64,000 nt of DNA from positions 7,655,315-7,719,314 of the forward strand of contig CM056389.1 in the NCBI GenBank assembly GCA_029718625.1. Direction: 5' to 3'. The DNA is from Synaphobranchus kaupii (Eukaryota > Chordata > Actinopteri > Anguilliformes > Synaphobranchidae). The position numbers and the translations under genes were made by a program. This document shows positions 36,677 to 47,689 of this stretch, in pieces. Position 1 is the first letter of the stretch. The number at the start of each line of letters is the position of its first letter. The notes beneath the pieces are model-generated. The model ran no database searches. It saw only the letters and a list, made by a program, of their open reading frames with translations, and was not told the DNA's origin.

Positions 36677-37976
36677 CGAGCATGTGTGTGTTCCTTTGCT
36701 GTTAATGACACAATTCTCAATGGATGAGGCAGATAACATGTTCCTTAAATGGCACGTGGATGAGAGAGAGAGAATGATATACAGGTGCCTCTCTCTCGCG
36801 CTGTGGGTCGGTGTGTGTGTCGGAATGGAGTGCAGCAGGGACAGTCGGCGTGTGTATATATAGCCGGTGGTCTGTACCGGAGGCGTGCCTCACTTACATA
36901 CCGCAAGCAAGCTCCGCTCAGAATAACGCTCATCTTCACGTTTCTGGAACTTTCCAACTGCCTGTGACTGGCCTCGTTTCTTCAGAGAGCCCTGACATAA
37001 TTGTTAGCTTTTCAAACATGGGGGGAAGCCACGCCACACTTGAGAATGTAGGCCTGGCAACGTCTCGTTGCCGCTTGACCTATTTAGGATAGATTGACGT
37101 GTTCCCTCTTTTTGCTTGTGGCTTTATGTTCACAGTACAGGGCCAGTCACCTCATCACAGCGCTACACCCAAGACTTTGACTGTAAAGACTATAACTGTA
37201 AGGCCTGTGGTGTAGTGCACGTCCGCGCTGTCGTTGGACAGCCTTTTATCCTCCAATCCTCTGTTCCCCACACCGCAAGGCTGTGGCCAGCGCAAAAAAA
37301 AAAAATGTGGCACATGAAACGACCCATACGACCCTGACTGTAATCACCTCCCACACAGAACCAGGTCCCCGTTTGCCCATTATCCAGTAACAACTGCAAA
37401 AAATCCCCCGTGTGGGAATTTCTTTAAATGGGGTGAACATTTTTTGGGCCGTTGCGTCTGTGTTATCGGGATTATTTGCTGTGAATTGCATAACATCTGA
37501 GCGGCAGATGATCTCTTTGTGTAAATGTGACGTGTGCGCGGCTCTACCTCTGTGTTTACAGATTTAACGGCGTATTTATTTAGCTGTGCAGAGTCCTGGC
37601 TGTTTGAGGCTCCGGGACCTTACTGAACAGATAAACCGTCTAAATGCAGACTCATAAAAAGCAAGACTGGAAGCCGCCCGGGATGGAATAAAAACATCCT
37701 GTTCTTTTGGCTTTATGCATTTAATGTGCTGAGTTATGGTGTAAAGTTTCTGTTTGTGCCACTGGGGAAATCTGTAAAATACTGCCCAGTCTTGCTTGAC
37801 ACCAAACTCCAAACTAATCTTTTTTTTTTTTTTTTTTAAGTCGTATGACTGAAATGCAAGGGGCGTAACCTCTGAGTTGAAGAGAGCAGTTGGATTTTTT
37901 TATTTTTCAAAAAACGATATTATTGCATTTTAGCGAATGTACTGCTTTCGTTTTTCTTGGGAGAATTTACTGTCAT

Positions 37977-38010
<34 letters not shown>

Positions 38011-38629
38011 CCCTGTTTCGAGCGCTGTGCCCCGTCTCACGCTCGTCGGAGTGTGCTGAGTCACTGGGTTCAGGCTGACTTTGTAACCTCCGCCCAGGAG
38101 GACTTCTAATTGGCTCTGGGGTCCGGGCAGCGGCTCTCCCGGTTGGCTGCCAGCACCCGCTATTTAGTTCTGTTCTTGCCAAAGACCTCTCTTAAAGCAA
38201 CAGTGCTGTCAATATGATTGGGGAAGAACAAATCTAGGAAATGGTCTTTTAGAGCAGTGCCTCCCATTTCTTTGGGTCTGTAGAATCAATGGGTAAGAAT
38301 GTAGAATGGACAAAGTGCATGTCGACACAAACACTCATATTGATCAAAATAATCTTTCTTAAAAGAACAACCTGCCCCCCTCTCCCGCACATTGTTTGTT
38401 CTGTTGCTATAGGGACAGTCTATATCCATACATAAAATGCTGTGTCTCTCTGCTTAGGCAGCGAATAAGAATGCGCCAATGCGTAAGCACAAAATCCCGC
38501 AAGACTGAGTCAGACAAAGACCGCCCGTCATAGAGGAAGTAGACGGTGAAGAACAGGAAACGCACGCTCACGAATGGTCGCACGCACAGACGCAAGTGGG
38601 CAGCTACTGCGACGCATGGTTTTAGTAAC
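36453..38629. other. Unique sequence with microsatellites; no gene seen
   Basis: Contains a TG run (about 36639-36671), a poly-T run (37820-37838) and a CT run (37979-38007). Remaining sequence is unremarkable. Short open frames lie on simple repeats or have no supporting feature. Confidence 0.6.
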
Positions 38630-38797
38630 GTACTGTCAGTGTAAAATGTACTATATCTCTGTAAAATGTACTCTGTCAGGGTAAAATATACTCTTGTCAG
38701 TGTAAAATGTACTCTGTCAGTGTAAAATGTACTCTGTCAGTGTAAAATATACTCTGTCGGTGTAAAATGTACTCGGTCAGTGTAAAATGTACTCTGA
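38630..38797. repeat. 20-bp minisatellite, about 8 copies
   Basis: Unit CTGTCAGTGTAAAATGTACT with small variants (GTAAAATATA, TCGGTG). The array is AT-rich, unlike the other arrays in the window. Confidence 0.9.
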
Positions 38798-39065
38798 GTG
38801 TTGTTTTAGTGCTGACCACTTTGCTGCGTAGCTTCAGCAGCCCATTCCTGAGTGGCAGGGTGAGCCGTTGCGTAACACGCGGGACTGCGTCTCCACAGGC
38901 CTCGGACACCATTTTACCTCCGCAGGGCCTTCGTCTCGCACGCAAGAATTACGGCTGGAGTCTTCCTCGCTCTAAATATGTGTGTGTGTGTGGCTCACAC
39001 ATATACTGGCAAACACAAAGACTGACTGACTCTGGAATGCATTCAGAGAGAGATTAATGTGCCCT

Positions 39066-39068
<3 letters not shown>

Positions 39069-39100
<32 letters not shown>

Positions 39101-39255
39101 GGAGGTGGAGAGAGAGGGAGGGATAGACAGAGGTACAGGGAGAAAGTGAGAGGGAAATGGAGAGAGAGGGGGAGAGATAGGGAGAAAGAGAGAGGGCTAG
39201 TGAGGGGGAGAGGGAGAGAGAGGAATAGAGAGGGAGAGAGAGAGAAAGAGAGAGA
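39069..39255. repeat. GA-rich low-complexity tract
   Basis: Purine-only and near-purine sequence made of GAGA, GGGAGA and GAAAGA words. It has triplex potential. Open frames here are low-complexity. Confidence 0.9.
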
Positions 39256-39583
39256 AGCTCTCTGCAGATGGGATATAAGGACTCATGGGAGGCACTGAGG
39301 CCTGGTGTTAAACGTGCCTCTCTGTCACACACATCACTCCAGTGAGGGGCAGCGGCCACTTCAGCCCCGCTCTCCGCAGGCACGCTGTGATTGGACGCCA
39401 CTGCCCTGACCGCGCCAGGCAGACAGAGAGCATGCTGGGATAGCAGGGCGCACGGCGCCCAGCGCTCTCTGGTCTTCAGCGTCTGCTTTTGCTTCCATCT
39501 CTACTCACAGCGAGATGTCCCGTGCCCTCGCGTTTGGGGCGCTATAATCCCTCCGGCGTTTGGTGCTTCTGCATTATGTTTTT

Positions 39584-40937
39584 CTGCATCCGTCTGACCC
39601 TTACTCGCACGCCCACAACAGCGCCTGCATCCGTCTGACCCTTACTCGCACGCCCACAACAGCGCCTGCATCCGTCTGACCCTTACTCGCACGCCCACAA
39701 CAACGCCTGCATCCGTCTGACCCTTACTCGCACGCCCACAACAACGCCTGCATCCGTCTGACCCTTACTCGCACGCCCACAACAACGCCTGCATCCGTCT
39801 GACCCTTACTCGCACGCCCACAACAGCGCCTGCATCTGTCTGACCCTTACTCGCACGCCCACAACAGCGCCTGCATCCGTCTGACCCTTACTCGCACGCC
39901 CACAACAACGCCTGCATCCGTCTGACCCTTACTCGCACGCCCACAACAGCGCCTGCATCCGTCTGACCCTTACTCGCACGCCCACAACAGCGCCTGCATC
40001 CGTCTGACCCTTACTCGCACGCTCACAACAGCGCCTGCATCCGTCTGACCCTTACTCGCACGCCCACAACAGCGCCTGCATCCGTCTGACCCTTACTCGC
40101 ACGCCCACAACAGCGCCTGCATCCGTCTGACCCCTACTCGCACGCCCACAACAGCGCCTGCATCCGTCTGACCCTTACTCGCACGCCCACAACAACGCCT
40201 GCATCCGTCTGACCCTTACTCGCACGCCCACAACAGCGCCTGCATCCGTCTGACCCTTACTCGCACGCCCACAACAGCGCCTGCATCCGTCTGACCCTTA
40301 CTCGCACGCCCACAACAACGCCTGCATCCGTCTGACCCTTACTCGCACGCCCACAACAGCGCCTGCATCCGTCTGACCCTTACTCGCACGCCCACAACAG
40401 CGCCTGCATCCGTCTGACCCTTACTCGCACGCCCACAACAGCGCCTGCATCCGTCTGACCCTTACTCGCACGCCCACAACAGCGCCTGCATCCGTCTGAC
40501 CCTTACTCGCACGCCCACAACAGCGCCTGCATCCGTCTGACCCTTACTCGCACGCCCACAACAGCGCCTGCATCCGTCTGACCCTTACTCGCACGCCCAC
40601 AACAGCGCCTGCATCCGTCTGACCCTTACTCGCACGCCCACAACAGCGCCTGCATCCGTCTGACCCTTACTCGCACGCCCACAACAGCGCCTGCATCCGT
40701 CTGACCCTTACTCGCACGCTCACAACAGCGCCTGCATCCGTCTGACCCTTACTCGCACGCCCACAACAGCGCCTGCATCCGTCTGACCCTTACTCGCACG
40801 CCCACAACAGCGCCTGCATCCGTCTGACCCTTACTCGCACGCCCACAACAGCGCCTGCATCCGTCTGACCCTTACTCGCACGCCCACAACAGCGCCTGCA
40901 TCCGTCTGACCCTTACTCGCACGCCCACAACAGCGCC
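39584..40937. repeat. 41-bp minisatellite, 33 units in perfect register
   Basis: CTGCATCCGTCTGACCC recurs every 41 bp from 39584 to 40896, and the next CTG is at 40937: 1353 = 33 x 41. The rest of the unit is TTACTCGCACGCCCACAACA plus a short GCGC. Variants are few: CAGCGCC/CAACGCC, one CATCTG, two GCTCAC and one CCCCTAC. The plus strand is C-rich (19 C to 7 G per unit), opposite to the 27-bp array. Confidence 0.97.
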
Positions 40938-41840
40938 TGATACCTGTCTCAGCCGCTCACCCAGGGGTTTCCTTGCTTTAATCCCTACCTGCGCACCTGC
41001 AGGACTGGAGGTAGAACATGAGGTAGGGTGTGTTGCCAGACAGTGGGGTAAGTTTTCTGTGGAGGGGGGGGGCTCCAGCTGGAGCAGTAAAAGGAGCCAA
41101 TGGGCTGTGTTGGTGGGAATCACACAGACACATCGGCTGGGGCAATACAGTTTGCCGGAAACTTCTACGTGCCCCCCTTCCCCCTCCCCCACACCTCGCA
41201 GTAGACCCCAGAGGCAATGGGAGAGGAATGCAAGCTTCACATTCCTCTGGGTTACTTTGCACTGCATCAACAACCGGGGGGAGGGGGGGGGGGGGGGGGC
41301 ATGCACACTGTGGCATCATGGGAAATATTCTCATTTCCTCTCTCTGCTTGAGAACTGCAAGCGAAGGGGAAACCCCCCCCCCCCCCCCCCTCCCGTGTCC
41401 AAATGCTCGCATCCCGGATGGTGATTATGATCATTATTATTGTTATTGCTGCATCGTAATAATTAATTAGTAAAATCAATTAATTAATTTCTGTCTCACA
41501 CAACGATGAGTGACTCAAGTGAATGCCCCGCCCCCACCCGGGTCTGGCCCAGCAGCGCCCCAACACCACCACCACCCCCCCCCCTCTCCGAGCAAAGATT
41601 TCATTAAAAAGGCATGAGCCACAAAGTGCTCTCTCTCCCTCCCTCCCTCTCTCTCTCCCTCCCTCCCTCTCTCCAACTTCCTGTCTACTGCTCCACGTTT
41701 CAGAGGCGTCAGGCGGCCATGTTTAATTATGCATGAGACAGCCACAGTTTGCAGTGTAAGAAGTCTTTTGCCTTTAACACAAAAGGGGCCAAACCTGATA
41801 TATATATAAATTTATTTTAAGTGTTATTTGCTTATTTACT
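40938..41840. other. G- and C-homopolymer-rich interval; no gene supported
   Basis: Holds a G17 run (41283-41299), a C18 run (41373-41390), a C run at about 41576-41584 and CTCC repeats (41628-41672). Overlapping open frames on both strands over 40870-41480 come from these homopolymers and lack coding signals. Confidence 0.6.
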
Positions 41841-42900
41841 TCAATTTCAACTCAATTTTATTTGTATAGGTTTTTGTCACAAAAGCAGCTTTATAGAGCA
41901 AGCCTAGGGCTTCAGTGGCTGGGAATGGGAAGAAGCCTTGGGCAGAAACTGACTCAGATGGGGGGGAAGAAGCCTTGGGCAGAACCGGACTCAGATGGGG
42001 GGGAAGAAGCCTTGGGCAGAACCTGACTCAGATGGGGGGGAAGAAGCCTCTTGGGCAGAACCTGACTCAGATGGGGGGGAAGAAGCCTCTTGGGCAGAAC
42101 CGGACTCAGATGGGGGGGAAGAAGCCTTGGGCAGAACCTGACTCAGATGGGGGGGAAGAAGCCTCTTGGGCAGAACCGGACTCAGATGGGGGGGAAGAAG
42201 CCTCTTGGGCAGAACCGGACTCAGATGGGGGGGAAGAAGCCTTGGGCAGAACCTGACTCAGATGGGGGGGAAGAAGCCTCTTGGGCAGAACCGGACTCAG
42301 ATGGGGGCGAAGAAGCCTTGGGCAGAACCTGACTCAGATGGGGGGGAAGAAGCCTTGGGCAGAACCTGACTCAGATGGGGGCGAAGAAGCCTTGGGCAGA
42401 ACCTGACTCAGATGGGGGCGAAGAAGCCTTGGGCAGAACCTGACTTAGATGGGGGCGAAGAAGCCTTGGGCAGAACCGGACTCAGATGGGGGGGAAGAGG
42501 CCTTGGGCAGAACCGGACTCAGATGGGGGGGAAGAAGCCTCTTGGGCAGAACCGGACTCAGATGGGGGGGAAGAAGCCTTGGGCAGAACCGGACTCAGAT
42601 GGGGGGGAAGAAGCCTCTTGGGCAGAACCTGACTCAGATGGGGGGGAAGAGGCCTTGGGCAGAACCTGACTCAGATGGGGGCGAAGAAGCCTTGGGCAGA
42701 ACCTGACTCAGATGGGGGCGAAGAAGCCTTGGGCAGAACCTGACTCAGATGGGGGCGAAGAAGCCTTGGGCAGAACCGGACTCAGATGGGGGGGAAGAAG
42801 CCTTGGGCAGAACCTGACTCAGATGGGGGGGATATGCCGCTGGCTGGCACCGGTTAAGTCAATAAAGGCTGATTACATAATTCCAACCATAATGCATGTA
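41841..42900 (+). mobile_element. Dispersed fish repeat with an internal minisatellite expansion
   Basis: TCAATTTCAACTCAATTTTA followed by TTTGTATAGG, AAAGCAGCTTTATAGAGCA and, after the array, CTGGCACCGGTTAAGTC matches in order a dispersed repeat I know from many teleosts. There a single GAAGAAACCTTGGG...AACCAGACTCAGA segment stands in the middle (recalled, not searched). Here that segment has been multiplied. No protein-coding part is present and I cannot assign a superfamily. Confidence 0.5.
41921..42832. repeat. 37/39-bp minisatellite, about 24 copies
   Basis: Unit GAAGAAGCCTTGGGCAGAAC followed by CTGACTCAGATGGGGGG. Some units carry an extra CT (GCCTCTTGGGC), making them 39 bp. Frequent changes are CCTGACT/CCGGACT and GGGGGG/GGGCG. 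The two unit lengths change phase, so overlapping open frames are by-products. Confidence 0.95.
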
Positions 42901-43732
42901 CAATACAAGCATAAATGACAATACATAAATGTCTGTGTGTAATCGAAGCAGAAAAGGATGACTCTGGATTTATTTATTTATGTTTTTTTTGTGTGTCCGT
43001 GTGCACTTTCTGGTCTTAAAATGAACACTGAAACACTTGTCTTAACGTGCTCTTAAAGCCTGACTGAGGACAATGAGCAACGTCCTCACACTTGGCCACT
43101 AAGTCTGCATTGAATAATCTATACAGTATACAGTTAACACCACAGGCCTACAGGTATACAAAAACTAAATAATGTAATCATACTGTTTTTTGTTTACATA
43201 TTTCATAACTTAAACACGGTATAATTACACAGTAGTCCTTCAGATGAAAGGATGCGGTTGATTTTTACAAAAATTGTGTTGCCTGAATTATTTATGACTG
43301 TATCAATTCATTGTATGCCTGCAACAAGTATGCCTACAAAATAGACATGTTAAATGCCTTTACACAGATGAGGAAATTGCTATACTACCCGCATTATTTT
43401 TTCGTGGGGGGGTCTTAGCTAACAATGGTAGCCTACCCTTTCTCCAGTGTAGTAGGCTAGTATCTCCACAGTTCACTACCTTGCATTGTCCTTTAGAACC
43501 ACTTTCATCAGCTGATGCTTGGTCATTTCCTCTACGATCATACGCCTTCTGCTTTAGGGAATTTGGAGAAAGACAATCGCCCAGTCCCAGCTCACCAAGT
43601 TGTGACTGCACATGGTCCCAATTTTAGTTGTGAGGGGAGAATGACGCTCGCATTTACAAATACGCAGGTAAACCTACTAATCCAATATTCACGAAAAGAG
43701 ACATTAAATGAAACACATAAAGTTTTCTTATA
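42901..43732. other. AT-rich unique sequence; no gene supported
   Basis: No repeats beyond short AT-rich stretches. The heptamers TAGCCTA (43429) and TAGGCTA (43453) are the first of a local cluster. Confidence 0.5.
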
Positions 43733-43740
43733 ATGTAGAG

Positions 43741-44010
43741 CAGGGGCAGAGAACCCTGGTCCTAGAGAGCCGCAGGGGCAGAGAACCCTGGTCCTGGTGA
43801 GCCGCAGGGGCAGAGAACCCTGGTCCTGGAGAGCTGCAGGGTCTGCTGGTTTTAGTTGTTACTCCCCACTTAATTGATCAATTAAAACAGTTGATTACAC
43901 AGTTAACTCACCTCACCTGGTTTCTTTGGTTTAAGTAGTTGCTGTATTTAAGGTGAAAACAAAAACCAGCAGACCCTGCGGCTCTCCAGGACCAGGGTTC
44001 CCTACTCCTG
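43741..44010. mobile_element. Non-autonomous hAT element (270 bp) with 8-bp target duplication
   Basis: ATGTAGAG flanks the element on both sides (43733-43740 and 44011-44018), the 8-bp duplication expected for the hAT superfamily. The ends are CAGGGGCAGAGAACCCTGGT at the left and, at the right, the inverse ACCAGGGTTCCCTACTCCTG. The terminal inverted repeat continues inward over GAGAGC-GCAGGGTCTGCTGGTTTT. The first 32 bp of the left end are present three times in tandem (43741, 43773 and 43805). No transposase is encoded, so movement needed a protein supplied elsewhere. The two target copies are identical, so the insertion is not very old. Confidence 0.85.
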
Positions 44011-44018
44011 ATGTAGAG

Positions 44019-44729
44019 GAATGTTCTTGTCCAGATGTCTTTAAATAGTCTTGTGCGGCTTCTGCGGGCAAGCGGCGTCCAAGGTCAACTCGTCTTTCTT
44101 CAGTGACAGTAGGCCTATAAGTCACGCGCGTGGGACACATTCCAATAGAATAGTCACCAAGCAAATATTTGAGTCACCTGACTATAATAGTACGATCATG
44201 CAGCCTACTGTCGTGACTGTGGCGCATGCCATTCCAGGGTAAGCGTGCATCAGAACATTTCAGCGAAGCTCGCAGATTTCAATCTCCGGCTACACAATGT
44301 CGCGATTAGGCTACGGAGGTGCCAAAGTATTCTGGCAATTATGGACTTTTGTAATTATGTGTTAATGGATCGTGTTCGGGCAAGACACAAGATATTTTGT
44401 GCAACCACCAACAACTATTCAGGAAATTAATTCAGCAGTACCCCGCCCTATAATTCGACAAAACTGGGCCTATTAGGCATTAAGACACTTTCATACAACA
44501 ACAGTGCATTCTTAAAACAGACCAAAATTGAACAATTCAATACATTAACTTCCCAAGTAGTCAATGTGAATCCATTACTTTCAAAGGAAATGTGCCAACT
44601 CATACACACTGAAAAATGTTTGCAGCGAACAGTAGCCTAGTTCACTCAGGTTTGCAGACACGCCACTGTAAAATACTACATCCCCCATAATTAATTGCTT
44701 GACTTTCGCCTGTCTTAAGACTGATTTTC
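44019..44729. other. Unique sequence left of the candidate promoter; no gene supported
   Basis: Nothing repetitive beyond local TAGGCTA and TAGCCTA words (44307, 44633). Could hold distal regulatory sequence for the start region at 44.7-45.8 kb. That is inference only. Confidence 0.4.
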
Positions 44730-44972
44730 ATTGGTCAATCGATGTTCTGGAGACGCTCGCTGTAGATGAGGAAGAGTCTGTTCTATTCTTTGTATTTTCA
44801 TTGGATACCAGAATAGGCGTCATTGGCAGCTCTAAATTTTCAATTGGTGAGTTAATTCTTGTCCTCGCCTTTTTCCTCGTGACTACGCACGGGCTATTGG
44901 CTGGATTGCTTGCCAATCAAGATCTGAGGAGGCGGGCGTCATAGCTGCTCTTTGACGTTAGAGTTCCATTGG
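44730..44972. promoter_or_regulatory. Cluster of seven CCAAT boxes (candidate NF-Y promoter)
   Basis: ATTGG occurs at 44730, 44800, 44822, 44843, 44896 and 44968, and CCAAT at 44913. A CRE-like TGACGTTA lies at about 44953. No TATA box is seen close to the following exon candidate. CCAAT clusters bound by NF-Y are typical of TATA-less vertebrate promoters, often of cell-cycle and housekeeping genes (established for the family). The strong splice donor 166 bp downstream supports a promoter reading. Six of seven boxes have the same orientation. Confidence 0.55.
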
Positions 44973-44989
44973 CCAGCTGTTGCTGATCG

Positions 44990-45138
44990 CGTCATTGCTC
45001 TGCCAGCTGATCGGACCGAGAAGCCGGTTTGAAGGTAGTAGGAATCGGGAGAGAAGGCGAGCCGTACTAGGAGCCGAGAATCCGAGAAAATGACTGGAGC
45101 TGCGGTTCCCTGAATCGAAATAAGTGGAATCGTTTCGT
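44990..45138 (+). other. Candidate noncoding first exon (1A)
   Basis: The sequence after the CCAAT cluster ends in CGT|GTAAGTATC, a near-perfect splice donor (GT at 45139). The exact transcription start is unknown; 44990 is an estimate. The exon has CpGs and a short open frame ATGACTGGAGCTGCGGTTCC that stops after seven codons, so it would be 5' untranslated with a possible upstream open frame. The gene is not recognised. Confidence 0.4.
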
Positions 45139-45639
45139 GTAAGTATCTAAAGAAACTTTTGCGTTGCTGTCTTCAACTGTCCTTCAGCGAGGGTGGGGGG
45201 AAAAGACACCAGGCCGTTAACAAACTGTCCAAGTTGATCGAAGGTTAAGGTGGGGCTTTGAAATAAAGGGCTTCTAGAAGATCTCGTCACAATTCATTAA
45301 ATCGGACGCTGCCAAGTGTTCAGAACGATGGCAGGCGGCCGTTCTAAAATGTTAATCTAGCTACCGTACCTTCGATTGAAAATGTGATTAGCTATCGAGA
45401 TTTAATCTGACCTGATACAAAGTTCCCATGCTATAGGTCTATGAATGTCAGAGTTCTCAAAAATAGCTATATAATCTTGGATTGTTCTTAAATCGTGTTT
45501 TCAGTATTTTATAACTACGGCTCACGTCGGATTTATTGACAACACTGTGAATTGCCGTTAAACAGGCTACGCACAAGTTATAGTATAGAGGGGAAGTGTC
45601 ACTCGATGGGGTGGGTACGGCACCCCCACCGTCCTCTCA

Positions 45640-45750
45640 TTTTCCCGGATAAAAAAGTCTGACGCTCGCTAACTCACGCCAGAATTGCTTGAACGTCGGA
45701 GAAGCACATTCGCTCATAGCGGTGACGCTGGGTAGCCTACAGATTAAGAT
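45640..45750 (+). promoter_or_regulatory. Candidate alternative promoter and 5' UTR with TATA-like box
   Basis: GGATAAAAAAG at about 45646-45656 could serve as a TATA box, with start near 45680. Then come about 70 bp of leader before an ATG with a good context (G at -3, G at +4). It would drive the second candidate first exon. Confidence 0.35.
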
Positions 45751-45777
45751 ATGGTTTTGCGGAGATCCACAAGAAAA
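45751..45777 (+). CDS. Candidate coding first exon (1B), nine residues, product unknown
   Basis: ATG at 45751 in a favourable context reads M-V-L-R-R-S-T-R-K and meets a strong donor AAA|GTAAGT (GT at 45778) in phase 0. The basic start would suit a nuclear or chromatin protein, but nine residues do not allow an identification, and I do not name one. Exons 1A and 1B lie 640 bp apart on the same strand, which fits alternative first exons of one gene running to the right. A following exon is not convincingly seen in this window; the first intron may be long. It could also be a chance ATG before a chance donor. Confidence 0.35.
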
Positions 45778-47680
45778 GTAAGTAGCCATTAGCCTGTCCA
45801 CTCCCACCAGTGACTATTAGTAGCGTACCGTTAACTCGGGTAAGAAATACCAGTGTCTTGGCTCAACGTTGTACAAAAGAACTTTAACGCTATGAAATGT
45901 AGCCAATGGTAAGCTATATATTCCAACAGGCAGCAGAGGAAGTCGCTTGTTAGCTGCAACGAGTAATGCGATCGGTTGGAAATCATGCATTATTGCGGCC
46001 GTGTGCCAAGTTCAATAGCCTAGTTAAAAATATAACATTGGACAGCCAGAAAAAAAAGCTGTTTAGCGTTTCGTATAGGCGTAGTTTAATATAAAACCGC
46101 ACAACTTTCACCTTGATGTTACTCATTTGCACATAGCACGAGTTAAGCTCTATCGTAGGCTACGACTGGGAAACACCCTTTTCTGAAAAGTATGCGGTCT
46201 TAGGCGCAGTATTTGGACTTGATTGATAATTTTCTTGAACTTGGCGATTTAATGATAAAATTGCTGAAATGCATCCAGACTCGGTTTATCGGACCAAGCC
46301 CTAAAGTTCGGGGAAATATCTTAGATTCAGTGTCTCAGCAGCCAGCGGCTTCCTTTTACCGTCAAGAATTTGAACTATGTCAAGTTAGCCATAGAAAATC
46401 TAATTTCGGGGCCTACTTCGGAGCAAGTGCCCATATTGAGCTCGCATGTTTTAAATATTCTTAACTTCGATAAATAGCCTACGTTTACGCTTGTTATTTA
46501 ACGCTTAGCGTTAGTCATTGAATTTCTTTGAAGGCTATCTGTAGTTAGCTATTTGATGTGCATATTTGTTTAACAGAAACGATTTTCACTGAAGGGTGGT
46601 AACCACAAAAAAAGCAAACCATGGTTTGCTAAAATACTTAATCACTTCGTCTGGACATGTCATTTAAACCTATGGGCGAATCCTGTCCGAAGACAAGCAT
46701 ACGAATTCCACAAGGCCACACCCTTTGCGGTGCAGCATAGAGCAACATTTTCCACCCCACAATTAAAAAAAATAAAAATAATATATATATATATTTCATA
46801 CCGTTGAGTTTTCAGAGTTCTCGGTTTATTTCCGCTTCGCCTCATGTCCTTTTGTATGTTTTTTTTTTTTATATACATGTTTTTATTAGGCTTTATATCC
46901 CGTTTACATAAGTTCTTACAACACGCCAAACATAACATAAACTGTCAGAACATTTAACGTTTACTGGGGGGATATGAAATATTAGACAATATTCTAAACG
47001 GCTTGTTTGAATCGCAGCATTACCGGTAAATTGCATAGCCTAAACTGCGTTTGCTGAACATTTGGTCTGCGTTCATTTTTCTCTCACGTCGCAGGTAAAT
47101 GCAAAGATATTTTACCCCATCTTACATTCTTCCTTAACAACATGTTTACCACTTGTGGAATGTTTTCTCATAACCAGAAATGCGTGCCTGCCAAAACGTG
47201 ACAATTTTACACTTTGTTAAATACGAATAATCGTTCTACTTAGTTTCTGAATCCTTGGGTTGATTTGGACAGTTTAAAGGGGGCGTTTTTCTTTAAATCG
47301 TTAAAGAAAATTCCCCCCAATCGAGAACATTCTGATTTTATGTTCTTTTCCCCCCTCCTGATCCTCTCTGGTTGGAAACTGAAATTATGTAAGTTTAACC
47401 ATGTTTAAATGCTCTCTCATGGTTATGCAACTGTAGTTTGCTGATTTCTACACGAGCCCGGGGTGGAGGGAAGGGGTTGGGGGAGGGTGGGGTTTGAAGT
47501 TAAAATGTGACTGCTCACAACGCAATTCCTGTAAAGAACCGGGCGGCCCCGCCCCCTCTCCACCCCCCAAGCCCCCCCCCCCCCCCCCCCCGTCCCTTGC
47601 GCCCTCTCTCCCAGGCCTCTACTGGCAGTTACGTGCTCTGATGTAAGGTCACAGGGACGATCTTTTCCCCCGCTTTATGA
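45778..47680. other. Probable intron-like unique sequence
   Basis: AT-rich, no open frame with support. Contains an 18-bp perfect palindrome at 46613-46630, a TA run near 46783-46793, a T run at 46859-46870, and several TAGCCTA or TAGGCTA words. GC content rises after 47450 with poly-G and poly-C runs (C run about 47573-47591). Confidence 0.45.
46613..46630. other. 18-bp perfect palindrome
   Basis: AGCAAACCATGGTTTGCT equals its own reverse complement. It could be a dimer binding site or chance; nothing nearby decides. Confidence 0.8.
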
Positions 47681-47689
47681 GCTAATGGT

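Noticed and set aside
40870..41480. Several overlapping frames of 120-146 codons on both strands
   Set aside because: They span G and C homopolymers and part of the 41-bp array; proline and glycine runs, no splice or homology support.
41915..42918. Frames reading GGEEALGRT or KKPLGQNRTQM repeats
   Set aside because: Products of the 37/39-bp minisatellite changing phase.
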